Position numbers and translations under genes: made by a program | DNA from: an uncultured Saprospiraceae bacterium | GTDB lineage: Bacteria > Bacteroidota > Bacteroidia > Chitinophagales > Saprospiraceae | Length of the DNA stretch: 35,494 nucleotides | Assembly: GCA_937924145.1 (NCBI GenBank) | Contig: CALDTJ010000438.1 | Coordinates: 1 to 35,494 of the forward strand | Direction: 5' to 3' | In this document: piece after piece, positions 26,719 to 34,864 of the stretch | Position numbering within the stretch: the first letter of the stretch is position 1 | Layout of the letters: each line of letters begins with the position of its first letter | The notes under the pieces: generated by a model | Seen by the model: the letters and a program-made list of their open reading frames with translations, nothing else | Databases searched by the model: none | Told to the model about the DNA's origin: nothing

Positions 26719-29046
26719 TTAATTGATAAATAAAATCTTAGCGACTGCAGTATTCGGGTTAGATAATCCTCGTGTTCTACTAGTACTAAAAACTAAGTAA
26801 ACTCCTGTACTAGCTTTTCTACCAGAAAAATCCTTTCCATCCCAAATTGCTTGCCCCCCCAAAGCAGTAGTTTCGAAAATTAGCTGCCCATTCACATCGG
26901 TTATCTTTACATTTGCATCTCTTGCTAAGCCTTTAATCGCTATTGGGCCGTCATATTCAGGGCGCACAGGATTCGGAAAAGCATAGACATTTGGCCCATT
27001 TATCGGCCGCCCTTCTGTCGCCTCTCCTCTCAGAGAAATCACCCCTTGGTTGGTACCGATAAAAGCTTCCCCCGTTTCACCATTAATCGCTATATCAATA
27101 ATAGTATTATCAAAAAGCGGGCTATTATCGGTATTAAAGAAAGCTATTTGCTCTCGACCGTCGGCTGATTGAATAAATAAGCCATTATTAGTCCCAATCC
27201 ACTTTCTATTACCCCCATCAATCGCTATACTTTGTACATTCTCAGTTGACAATAAGTTCGCTCCAAAACCATCTTGTTCAACAACTCTCAGAGAACCACG
27301 ACAATTAGCTTCAAAAACACTATTTCCGCATTCAAAAATAACTGGTCCTTGAGCAGTTCCTACCCAAACATCTCCATCCAAATCAACTTCTACACAATTA
27401 ACAATAGAAGTCAACATTTCGCTATTAGACGGTGTGAATAATCGAGTTCGATCATCATTAGTGTTGTCAATTGTTCCGTTATCATCAAAAACTAAAACCC
27501 CTTCTCCTGGCGCAATAAACCATTTATAACCATTTAGGTCAATCGCTAATTGCAATAAACCCTTAACTGGCGCATTAAAATTTCTCCACTCCCCGTCAGC
27601 TTTCAAAACTGAAATCGGACGAGCAGCAGCATGGTTACTCATCCATAAATTATTGTCCGAATCAAAGGCTAATCCTGCAACTCTTTCTCTTGCACCATCA
27701 CCAATAGCGCCTTGTAGAGAAGAATTATCTTGGGTATAAGCTGTATAATTTTCTCCATCTGTTTCGATTAATCCGCCCCAAAAAGTACCAATAAATAAAC
27801 GACCATCATCAGGATGCACAGCCAGTCGATAAAAATCTCGATCAATATCTTCTTCTAAAAAGAGCGGTACGGTCCCCCTGTTGATGACCTTCCATTCGTT
27901 CTCTTCTCTAACAAATAAACCATCTACTCGATTCAAAGCCGTTTGATTGGAAGCCACACCGCCAGCAGCTATGTATACTTTATCATTCGCCAATAAAATC
28001 TCACTACTATTTTGAGAACCAGGAGAATCAAAATCTAAAGAAATACAAGTTTCTCCAGCCCTTTCTGTATATCTAATTCCTCTAAATTGATCCGCGTACC
28101 AAATTCGACCACTTTGATCTTCGATAGCATACTTTGGTCGGTCAATACATCTACCACCAGACTCTACGAAGGTATCATCCGCTCTAAAAAATAACACCTT
28201 ACCTCGACAATTGCCATTACAAGCAAAGCCTGCAATTAAAAATTCATTACCCGCAGAAAGGTATTCAATAGAGAAATCTTCTTCCGTATGCACTTCGGTT
28301 AAGTTACCATCACTATATTGAAACAAATCTCCATCAATGTCAAAATATAAGGCATTATGATGTGTAGCAATGGCTCTAGAACTATAAACAGCCGGAAAAC
28401 CATCTCCAACATCTAATAACTGCCAATTATTAAAATCTGCTAGATTAATAGAAGGATTATTTTCTGCTCGATAGATTCCTTCGTCGGTAGCCGCGTAGAT
28501 ATTCCCTTCAAATATCGCCATACCTAAAACAGGAACGCCCGTAAAAGTGGTAAATTCAAATTCCTCTCGCTCCAAATTCAATTTTACAATGCCAAAACCT
28601 GTTGATAAAAAAGCACCATTTCCATCAAACAAAATATCATAAATGGTTCGATCTCCAACGATAGAAGTGTTTTTGGGAATATCATTAAAATTGATAATCT
28701 CATTTGATTTTACTAGATCAATATTACTATTATCATAAATCACTAATAATGCATCAAGGCTTTCGTTATATTTTATTTTGTTGACGCCTATATCAGACAA
28801 TCCATCGACTGTAGAAATAAAATCTACTGCAAAATCTTCTTTTTCGATCGTAAAAAGCGCAAAAGGAGAGGCATAATAAACCGTTGTTTCACTTTGAGTT
28901 ACCCAATTTCCAGCATGGTAGGGAAGGTGAGATTTCCATTGTCCAATTTTCAGTTCACTTTCTTGTGCCCATACGTTTACACAAAAAAACAAAACAAAAA
29001 AAGAAAATAGGTTAAATCTTAAAAATTTAGGGAAGACGGTTATCAT
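26719..29046 (-). CDS. porZ: PorZ, type IX secretion system propeller protein
   Basis: PorZ is part of the surface attachment complex of the type IX secretion system (T9SS), where it binds A-LPS for cargo anchoring in Porphyromonas gingivalis. This 775-residue protein has a signal peptide (to about residue 27, ending VWAQ) and two beta-propeller regions with repeated blades such as GIYRAENNP, KWIGTNNGLFI and AFIGTNQGVISL. The C-terminal sorting domain of about 90 residues begins NVYAFPNPVRPEYDGPI and ends with VYLVFSTSRTRG...KILFIN, with the IFETTALGGQAIWDGKDFSGR-type segment expected of type A sorting domains. The N-terminal IGQWKSHLPYHAGNWV block is typical of PorZ. Thus the organism is expected to have a full T9SS. 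It is preceded by a small lipoprotein gene and followed by lysE. Confidence 0.9.
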   Translation of the reverse strand: MITVFPKFLRFNLFSFFVLFFCVNVWAQESELKIGQWKSHLPYHAGNWVTQSETTVYYASPFALFTIEKEDFAVDFISTVDGLSDIGVNKIKYNESLDALLVIYDNSNIDLVKSNEIINFNDIPKNTSIVGDRTIYDILFDGNGAFLSTGFGIVKLNLEREEFEFTTFTGVPVLGMAIFEGNIYAATDEGIYRAENNPSINLADFNNWQLLDVGDGFPAVYSSRAIATHHNALYFDIDGDLFQYSDGNLTEVHTEEDFSIEYLSAGNEFLIAGFACNGNCRGKVLFFRADDTFVESGGRCIDRPKYAIEDQSGRIWYADQFRGIRYTERAGETCISLDFDSPGSQNSSEILLANDKVYIAAGGVASNQTALNRVDGLFVREENEWKVINRGTVPLFLEEDIDRDFYRLAVHPDDGRLFIGTFWGGLIETDGENYTAYTQDNSSLQGAIGDGARERVAGLAFDSDNNLWMSNHAAARPISVLKADGEWRNFNAPVKGLLQLAIDLNGYKWFIAPGEGVLVFDDNGTIDNTNDDRTRLFTPSNSEMLTSIVNCVEVDLDGDVWVGTAQGPVIFECGNSVFEANCRGSLRVVEQDGFGANLLSTENVQSIAIDGGNRKWIGTNNGLFIQSADGREQIAFFNTDNSPLFDNTIIDIAINGETGEAFIGTNQGVISLRGEATEGRPINGPNVYAFPNPVRPEYDGPIAIKGLARDANVKITDVNGQLIFETTALGGQAIWDGKDFSGRKASTGVYLVFSTSRTRGLSNPNTAVAKILFIN

Positions 29047-29105
29047 TGAAATTGTTTATTCGATAAACTCTCGGTTAGAGTCGATTATTGCTAGAATGCT
29101 ATACT

Positions 29106-29267
29106 TTAATCAGTTGTTATTGCCTTATAATGGGTATTAGGCACTTCTGATACTTCTTTGTTTATTTTGGTAGATTCTGCCATAGGGCAGCCACAGTCTG
29201 CACTTTTACATGAAGCTAAAAGGACTAATCCCAAGACGTATAATTTCCATTTTTTTAATACCATCAT
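29106..29267 (-). CDS. 53-residue Cys-rich lipoprotein upstream of porZ
   Basis: This short gene encodes MMVLKKWKLYVLGLVLLAS, then lipobox C20 (LLASC) and a mature part of about 34 residues. Two further Cys follow in KSADCGCPM, then a polar tail ending KAITTD. The signal, the lipobox and the position 59 bp before porZ on the same strand support a real gene; the second of two adjacent ATG codons is equally possible as the start. The mature sequence is too short for an enzyme. Two closely spaced Cys suggest a metal site or disulfide, but function is unknown. The larger open frame on the opposite strand (29158-29373) is treated as its shadow. Confidence 0.6.
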   Translation of the reverse strand: MMVLKKWKLYVLGLVLLASCKSADCGCPMAESTKINKEVSEVPNTHYKAITTD

Positions 29268-29433
29268 AGTTTATCTGTATTTTGTAGTAAACCAACTAGC
29301 ATCTAGAAGACAGTCAATTCAATACTTTTCAACCAAAACTAAAACAAAATCCAAATATCTTGTTTATTATTAAAAGCCATTATATCTTAAGGGAAAGGAA
29401 TTTATCCTAATCTTTTTTGCAAAAACTATACTT

Positions 29434-30897
29434 ATGAAATTTCTTATCTCCTTCCTATTTTTCTTCCTTTCAATGCTCCAAATTGGTCTTGGTCAAGAAA
29501 TAACAGTATCCGAAGAAGTGACGCTTCGAAGTGACCAAAGTTATTCAATTATTGGGAAATTCAATGAAAAAACATTGCTCTATTACGACAAAGGTACTGA
29601 ATTTGAAATTCAAGCTTTCAATAATGATATACTTAGTTTGAGTTGGACTAAACAATTGGAATTAGATAAAAAACGCCCTGAAGTATTAGATGTCTTTGGT
29701 ATATCGGATTATTTCTATGTAATTTATAAATATAAAAACAAAGGGAGTTCTGTGATCAAAGTACACAAGTACAACGAGGCAGCTAATTTGGTTGACTCTA
29801 CCGTTATCGTTGATTATGGCAAGCGCTTTTACTCTCCTGCACCAGAAATAATTTTATCAGAAGATAGAAGAAAAGTCCTACTCTATCATACGGAATACTA
29901 TACTAAAATAGAAGTTACCGTTTTCGATTTAACAGAAATGGAGCAAAAATGGACTAAAGAATTTGAGCCAAAAGATCTAAAATTCGGTGCTGATTTTTAC
30001 CAAATGCTAGTAGATAATGACGGAGGAATGCACATGGTATTAATGCGGGAAAATGATCGCTTAAAAAAAGATAAGCCTCATTACTTTGAATTCATCTACC
30101 AACCCGCCGATGAAGGTAAGGCCCCCATCTCTAAAGTTTCTCTAAATGGCAAATTAACTTATGATGCTTATTTTAAAATAGATAATCTGAACAAAAAAGT
30201 ACTTGGAGGAGGAATGCATTCAGAAAAAAATAAGGGTCGAACCCAAGGCTATTATTACATGAGTACCCCTTACGGAAGTGCAGATAACCATACCCTATCT
30301 TTTTATGAGTTCGAACAAGGATTCATGGAACAATTAGTCGATAAAAAAACCAAAGTCACCAAAGGATTATTTGATGTCGGCATTCAAGATATCGTAATCA
30401 GAAGAGATGGCGGCGCAATAATTATTTGTGAACAATTAAAAGATTATGATAGAGGTGCTACTGCTACTACTGTAGGCAGTATCGCAGCGAATAGCCGTAC
30501 CAATGCTTTGAGGGGAACCAATAGTCGTTTTGCAGTAGATCATTATTATGAAGACTTATTCCTTTTTTCAGTCCATCCTGATGGACAACATCACTGGGAA
30601 GAAATCTTACACAAAAAACAATTTTCACAAGATGACGATGCTGCTTTTTCTTCTTTTTTCTTAGCTAAAACACCTACACAGCTTCGATTGATTTATAATG
30701 ATGAGATCCGTAATGAAAACACGGTCAGCGAATATATTATTAAAGGAAATGGAGAATATGATCGAAATAGTATTTTAAATACTGCTAGCCAAGAATTACG
30801 TTTGCGATTTAGAGAAAGTAAGCAAGTAGCGGCTAATGAAATTCTAGTACCAAGTGAGCGAAAAAGTAGGTTAAAGTTGGTGAGGATGGAGTATTAA
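29434..30897 (+). CDS. Secreted protein of unknown function
   Basis: A 487-residue protein with a clear Sec signal (residues 1-20, MKFLISFLFFFLSMLQIGLG, then QE). No catalytic motif or known domain is recognised. The body is beta-rich and contains blade-like stretches such as DVFGISDYFYVIYKYKN and VLGGGMHSEKN, plus DGGAIIICEQL, so a propeller-type fold is possible. There is no Cys lipobox and no T9SS sorting domain at its C-terminus, which ends RLKLVRMEY, so it is probably periplasmic or outer-membrane associated. It is convergent with the glucosaminidase gene, with a shared terminator at 30917-30957. Confidence 0.7.
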   Translation: MKFLISFLFFFLSMLQIGLGQEITVSEEVTLRSDQSYSIIGKFNEKTLLYYDKGTEFEIQAFNNDILSLSWTKQLELDKKRPEVLDVFGISDYFYVIYKYKNKGSSVIKVHKYNEAANLVDSTVIVDYGKRFYSPAPEIILSEDRRKVLLYHTEYYTKIEVTVFDLTEMEQKWTKEFEPKDLKFGADFYQMLVDNDGGMHMVLMRENDRLKKDKPHYFEFIYQPADEGKAPISKVSLNGKLTYDAYFKIDNLNKKVLGGGMHSEKNKGRTQGYYYMSTPYGSADNHTLSFYEFEQGFMEQLVDKKTKVTKGLFDVGIQDIVIRRDGGAIIICEQLKDYDRGATATTVGSIAANSRTNALRGTNSRFAVDHYYEDLFLFSVHPDGQHHWEEILHKKQFSQDDDAAFSSFFLAKTPTQLRLIYNDEIRNENTVSEYIIKGNGEYDRNSILNTASQELRLRFRESKQVAANEILVPSERKSRLKLVRMEY

Positions 30898-30916
30898 TGA
30901 TAAAAAAAGCAGCTAA

Positions 30917-30957
30917 AAATAGCTGTCAGCCTTCGGAAGGCTGACAGCTATTTTTTT
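30917..30957. terminator. Bidirectional terminator with CGG loop
   Basis: A perfect stem of about 17 bp (TAGCTGTCAGCCTT on the left, its complement on the right) encloses a CGG loop and is flanked by A and T runs. It lies between the convergent genes ending at 30897 and 30956, and slightly overlaps the end of the latter. Confidence 0.88.
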
Positions 30958-31780
30958 AATTTTTAGCATAAGTCCGTGGCGTAATCTCCTCTAAATATTG
31001 ACTCGACCCACCAAAAACATCTTCTTGAAAGTTACTTTTTTCAATAGCTCTCAATCCATCTCCTGCTTTATAATTTGAAGGTAAGCGTACAGATTGTGGT
31101 GGTGCTTCTGCTACCAAAGTTTCAGCATAAGGCTGGGTAGTAGGTTGATCTGTAGGTGCCACAAAATCTATATATTCAGCATCACCAATTGGTTCTGCGC
31201 TAGGCGGAATCGGCTCATTTATTGGTTGAAAAACCAACTCGTCTACCTCTTCGTAATCGTATTTATACAATTCATATTTTTCAATGGTATTAATTAAACT
31301 CGAAGCATAATGCTTTGCCGTAGCATAACCAGCTTTTTTTAAGCCTTTTGCCCAACCTTTATAATCTGTTTTATCCAATGTGAATAAAAAGTGGTATCGT
31401 TGGTTGACTACTAAAAAATCGGAGTGATCAATGTACGATTGCGCTGGATTATCATAAGTTCTAAAACAAGACTTTATCAATTTACCATCCTCATAATCAT
31501 CATCTTTGTGATAATATTTACCACCTGTCCAATTATTATTACATTTAATGCCAAAATGATTATTAGAGTTTTTGGCTAATCCACTTAATCCATACCTAGA
31601 CTCAACAATTCCTTGAGCCAAAGTAATACTCGCGGGCACACCTGTTCTATGCATCTCTTGTACTGCGATAAGGTTATACTGATCAACATAGTCTAAAATC
31701 AATAAATCTGTATCAGAATTCGTAAAAGAAAAAAGAAGGGAAATAGGAAGGAATGCTAAAATAACTTGAAATTTCTTCAT
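30956..31780 (-). CDS. Secreted N-acetylglucosaminidase (FlgJ/AcmA-type)
   Basis: This enzyme is expected to cleave the glycan strands of peptidoglycan. It has 274 residues with a signal peptide (1-20). The glucosaminidase domain covers about 28-175, with the catalytic Glu60 in AQGIVESRYGLSGLAK and the substrate-site block NSNNHFGIKC. These are followed by FRTYDNPAQSYIDHSDFL and GWAKGLKKAGYATAKHYA, all typical of the family. The tail (176-274) is Pro-, Glu- and Gln-rich. It lacks the LysM repeats that usually follow in Bacteroidota relatives, so its wall binding must come from elsewhere. It stands opposite the unknown secreted protein and ends at their shared terminator. Its upstream region holds a series of hairpins. 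Confidence 0.88.
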   Translation of the reverse strand: MKKFQVILAFLPISLLFSFTNSDTDLLILDYVDQYNLIAVQEMHRTGVPASITLAQGIVESRYGLSGLAKNSNNHFGIKCNNNWTGGKYYHKDDDYEDGKLIKSCFRTYDNPAQSYIDHSDFLVVNQRYHFLFTLDKTDYKGWAKGLKKAGYATAKHYASSLINTIEKYELYKYDYEEVDELVFQPINEPIPPSAEPIGDAEYIDFVAPTDQPTTQPYAETLVAEAPPQSVRLPSNYKAGDGLRAIEKSNFQEDVFGGSSQYLEEITPRTYAKN

Positions 31781-32335
31781 GATGATAGGTTTTTAGAGTG
31801 AAAAACTTAAATATGGTTTGCAATGAAACCTACCATCATCGGGCTGTTCAGAGAAAGGGTGGGAATAATACAACCTGCGTTTTATTCCCATCCCATCGGG
31901 TTCTCATTATTAAAGGTTGACCACTGCTTAATGGTCGTAGAATATAATAAACTAGTAAATCCACTAGTTCACTATGTGTATAGTGTTAAATAGTCCGTGA
32001 AGGGGTAAACATTACAGTAAAACTGTTTCATATTCACAAAAAATACAATACAAAATAGATGCCATTTTTTGCTAATGTGTCTTTGAAGAGATCAATCCAT
32101 CAAAAAACGCCAATACATCATTAAAATTTTTATTTGAATGAATATATTCTGACTGTCAAACGGCATTTTCTAAAGTACTTTTTCTAATTTAACTCACTAA
32201 ATTTGATAAAATATCGTTTATCTAAAAAACAATGAGATGATTTAAATTTTTTACATTTTTGTAAATCTATTTTCTACACCTAATTAGACACAACTATTAT
32301 CTAAAAAGTAGTCGTCTATTAAAATCCGACTAAAG
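31781..32335. other. 555-bp gap with five consecutive hairpins
   Basis: No coding sequence is supported. Five adjacent stem-loops run from 31784 to 31985. They are GATGAT...ATCATC (31784-31840, bulged), GGGTGGGAATAA with TTATTCCCATCCC (31857-31894, one bulge), GACCA/TGGTC (31919-31936), AACTAGT/ACTAGTT (31950... arms 31950-31956 and 31963-31969) and CACTAT/ATAGTG (31970-31985). They lie upstream of the minus-strand glucosaminidase. The rest (32000-32335) is AT-rich and probably contains the promoter of the DUF2807 gene, which I cannot place with confidence. Confidence 0.5.
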
Positions 32336-33010
32336 ATGAAAAAAATCACTCAATGGGTAGTTTTACTATCCCTCCTCACAATTACAACAAGTGCATTAGC
32401 ATTTACGAAATCCTTATCTCCTTTTGATGAAATCATTCTGTCTGGCAATGTCAGTGCGTTATTAGTTGAAGGCGAAGAAGAAAGTATCGACATTAAAAAC
32501 GATGGAGAAAGGCTTGACTTTTATGTTGATGGCAAAGCACTAAAAGTAAAGGCTACGGACCTCGTGCAATTCAACAGCACCCCAACCGTAAAAGTAATCA
32601 TCACTTATAAAAAACTGAGAGGTTTAAAAGTAAGAGCAGGCGCATCTGCTTATACAGATAATCCAATTAGCGGAGATCGATTAGAATTGCGATTTTCTAG
32701 TGGAGGATCAGGCGAAATAGAGGTTGAGCAAAATTCTTTAGAAGTCAATGTTTCAGAAGGTGGTAATCTTAAGTTAAGCGGAGTAACTGATTGGCAAGAT
32801 GTAAAAGTTGCCACTGGTGGCACTCTATCGGCTTATAAACTGACAGCTAGTAAATCTATTGTAAAAGCAAATACTGGTGGCAGTGCAAAAATTATGACTA
32901 CAGAAAGCATAGATGCTAGAGCCAATACTGGTGGTAGCATTACTTACAAAGGTGACCCTAAAAAAGTACAGGAGAAAGATGGACTATCAGGTACCGTTAA
33001 AAGCTGGTAA
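32336..33010 (+). CDS. DUF2807 'head GIN' domain secreted protein
   Basis: This 224-residue secreted protein has a Sec signal (1-22, ending ALA). The mature protein is one DUF2807 domain, annotated in Pfam as a putative auto-transporter adhesin head (GIN) domain, and it is predicted to form a beta-helix. Repeated rungs are visible: RAGASAYTDNPISGDRLEL, FSSGGSGEIEVEQNSLEV, VATGGTLSAYKLTASKS and ANTGGSAKIMTTESIDAR, then ANTGGSITYKGDP. Such proteins are common, multi-copy, and of unknown role in Bacteroidota envelopes. No C-terminal sorting domain is present. Downstream lie a CAGT-type repeat and two terminator hairpins. Confidence 0.82.
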   Translation: MKKITQWVVLLSLLTITTSALAFTKSLSPFDEIILSGNVSALLVEGEEESIDIKNDGERLDFYVDGKALKVKATDLVQFNSTPTVKVIITYKKLRGLKVRAGASAYTDNPISGDRLELRFSSGGSGEIEVEQNSLEVNVSEGGNLKLSGVTDWQDVKVATGGTLSAYKLTASKSIVKANTGGSAKIMTTESIDARANTGGSITYKGDPKKVQEKDGLSGTVKSW

Positions 33011-33076
33011 TGCAGTTGGCAGTTGGACAGTAGACAGCCAGCCCGACTGTCATCAAGCGGGCGGGTTTGCAGTTGG
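33011..33076. repeat. CAGTTGG-type repeat, relative of the one at 9-88
   Basis: TGCAGTTGG occurs at both ends (33011-33019 and 33068-33076). Between them are GGCAGT/GACAGT units and the short pairs GACAG/CTGTC (33033-33051) and GCCCG/CGGGC (33041-33062). The unit style resembles the tract at the start of the window, but no long arms are conserved. Confidence 0.4.
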
Positions 33077-33169
33077 TTCATCTCTTTGATAATCAATTGA
33101 ATAAAACGAGAAAACTGTCAATTATTTAAGGTTCTAAGCAGTAAGGCTTTCTAAAAAGCGGACCATCTA

Positions 33170-33205
33170 AAAAATCCTTTACAGTGCATCTGTAAAGGAT
33201 TTTTT
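33170..33205 (+). terminator. Terminator downstream of the DUF2807 gene
   Basis: AAAAATCCTTTACAG (33170-33184) pairs perfectly with 33190-33204 around a TGCAT loop, and T residues follow. Confidence 0.78.
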
Positions 33206-33234
33206 GTTTCAATGGGTTAGTACAGACAATAAAA

Positions 33235-33259
33235 AAGTCGGAGTATATAACTCCGACTT
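33235..33259. terminator. Second hairpin, terminator-like
   Basis: AAGTCGGAGT (33235-33244) and ACTCCGACTT (33250-33259) form a perfect 10-bp stem around ATATA, with an A run on the left. It could stop minus-strand or residual plus-strand transcription. A weaker pair, ATGAGT/ACTCAT, follows at 33304-33323. The remaining 33260-33497 stretch holds nothing else that I can support. Confidence 0.55.
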
Positions 33260-33497
33260 AAATAAACACCTAAAACCCTATTAACTAATCTTTTATATTT
33301 TTGATGAGTTTTAATTGACTCATTGGTTTATAGTTTATCACTTAATTTGAAAAACCTTTCTTTCATAAAATTAGTTTCTCAAAACCCATCTTTTGCTCAC
33401 TTTCTCCTTCTTTTCAATTAAGCTATACTTCTAATATATCAATAGCCGTTCCATACCAATTTACCAGTCATTTTGTTAGATTTGAGTGATTTTTTAA

Positions 33498-33541
33498 TGC
33501 CAAATTGGCGTATTTTAGTAATTTTAAATGCCAAATTGACA
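33498..33541. promoter_or_regulatory. Two palindromic operator-like sites upstream of lgt
   Basis: TGCCAAATTGGCG (33498-33510; core GCCAAATTGGC is a perfect palindrome) and TGCCAAATTGACA (33529-33541) have centres 31 bp apart, about three helical turns. That arrangement is typical of paired dimer-binding sites. A possible -7 element TACTTTTG lies at 33623-33630. The binding protein is unknown. Confidence 0.4.
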
Positions 33542-33683
33542 CTTAAGCCATTTTTATCACCTCTGTTTTTCTTTACACTATTTAATCTTGTTTGGAGAAT
33601 AAGAATAAGTGAGAGTTTTATTTACTTTTGTATTTTACAAGTATTGAATCATTCTTCAAAAGCACTTTTATTTTAAACTTACT

Positions 33684-34850
33684 ATGTATCCAGATTTATC
33701 CTATATACTACACGACTTGATCGGAACAGACGTTGACAATGCATTTTCCATTGTGAAGACATTTGGGTTAATGTTAGCCATCGCTATTCTAACGAGTGCC
33801 TATTTTCTTAACTTAGAATTGAAGCGGAAAGAAAAACAAGGCTTGTTAGGCGCGACCCTAGTCAAAACAAAAATCGGCGAACCAGCATCCATTAGCGAAT
33901 TATTACTGAATGCTATTTTTGGTTTTTTGCTAGGATTTAAAGTCGTACATATTGCTTTAAATTTTTCAGAGTTTCAGACTGATGCACCCGGTTTTATTTT
34001 TTCTACTAAAGGAAATATAATTGCAGGTATTTTGGGTGCTTTAGCTTTAGCGGGCATAAAGTATTGGGAAAAGGATAAGGAAAAGTTAGCCAAACCTAAA
34101 ATTGAAGAATCTATGATCTATCCAAGTGATAGAATCGGTGATATTACCTTAATAGCTGCCTTTACAGGAATTCTAGGTGCGAAGTTTTTTGCCATCTTCG
34201 AAGATATGAGCAATTTAACGATGGATAATTTTTTCCATGCATTATTTTCAGGAGGAGGTTTAGCAATCTACGGCGGATTAATTGGTGGATTTTGCGGCGT
34301 TGTATGGTATCTAAAAAAGCATAAAATTAATGTTTCTCAAGTAGCAGACGCAGTTGCTCCTGCTTTAATTATCGGTTACGGCGTTGGTCGTATTGGCTGT
34401 CAATTGTCAGGAGATGGAGATTGGGGAATCGATAATCTTGCTGCTACACCAGGCTGGTGGTTTTTACCCGATTGGATGTGGGCTTACGATTATCCACAAA
34501 ATGTATTGAATAATGGCTTACCAATAGAAGGTTGTGTCGGTAATTACTGTCGAGCTTTAGCCAATCCCGTTTTCCCTACACCTTTGTATGAAATGGTCAT
34601 GGCTTTTGCCATTGCAGGGATTTTATGGGCTTTGCGCAAACGTTTGCCAGTACCAGGGATGCTATTCTGCGTTTACTTAATTCTAAATGGAGTTGAGCGA
34701 TTTTGGATCGAAAAGATCAGAGTAAATGCGGAGTACGATATTTTTGGTTATCACCCTACACAGGCGGAGATTATCGCAGTTTTACTTTTCTTAATTGGAA
34801 GTGCAGGATATTTGATTTTGCGGAAACGAGGGAAGGAATTGTTTACCTAA
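33684..34850 (+). CDS. lgt: Prolipoprotein diacylglyceryl transferase Lgt
   Basis: Lgt transfers diacylglycerol from phosphatidylglycerol to the lipobox Cys, the first step of lipoprotein maturation, in the inner membrane. This 388-residue, multi-pass protein is longer than the E. coli enzyme (291) because of an N-terminal extension and a long loop around 250-300. Core motifs are present: SGGGLAIYGGLIGG (189-202), GYGVGRIGCQLSGDGDWG (231-248) with R236, PTPLYEM and NGVERFWIEKIR (335-346), where R339 and E343 occupy the places of E. coli R239 and E243. The position of the E. coli catalytic H103 appears to hold Tyr196. The two operator-like sites lie upstream. Many lipoproteins in this window would be its substrates. 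Confidence 0.92.
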   Translation: MYPDLSYILHDLIGTDVDNAFSIVKTFGLMLAIAILTSAYFLNLELKRKEKQGLLGATLVKTKIGEPASISELLLNAIFGFLLGFKVVHIALNFSEFQTDAPGFIFSTKGNIIAGILGALALAGIKYWEKDKEKLAKPKIEESMIYPSDRIGDITLIAAFTGILGAKFFAIFEDMSNLTMDNFFHALFSGGGLAIYGGLIGGFCGVVWYLKKHKINVSQVADAVAPALIIGYGVGRIGCQLSGDGDWGIDNLAATPGWWFLPDWMWAYDYPQNVLNNGLPIEGCVGNYCRALANPVFPTPLYEMVMAFAIAGILWALRKRLPVPGMLFCVYLILNGVERFWIEKIRVNAEYDIFGYHPTQAEIIAVLLFLIGSAGYLILRKRGKELFT

Positions 34851-34864
34851 AAAGATTGATTTAA

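Noticed and set aside
29158-29373. 71-codon plus-strand open frame between porZ and the next gene
   Set aside because: It lies antisense to a better small lipoprotein gene (29106-29267) that has a perfect lipobox.
31813-31920. 35-codon plus-strand frame in the hairpin region
   Set aside because: Short, without signal or motif, and its sequence is explained by the hairpins.
33473-33676. 67-codon plus-strand open frame before lgt
   Set aside because: It covers the palindromic sites and the likely promoter of lgt, its sequence is low in complexity and it has no recognisable signal or domain; probably chance.
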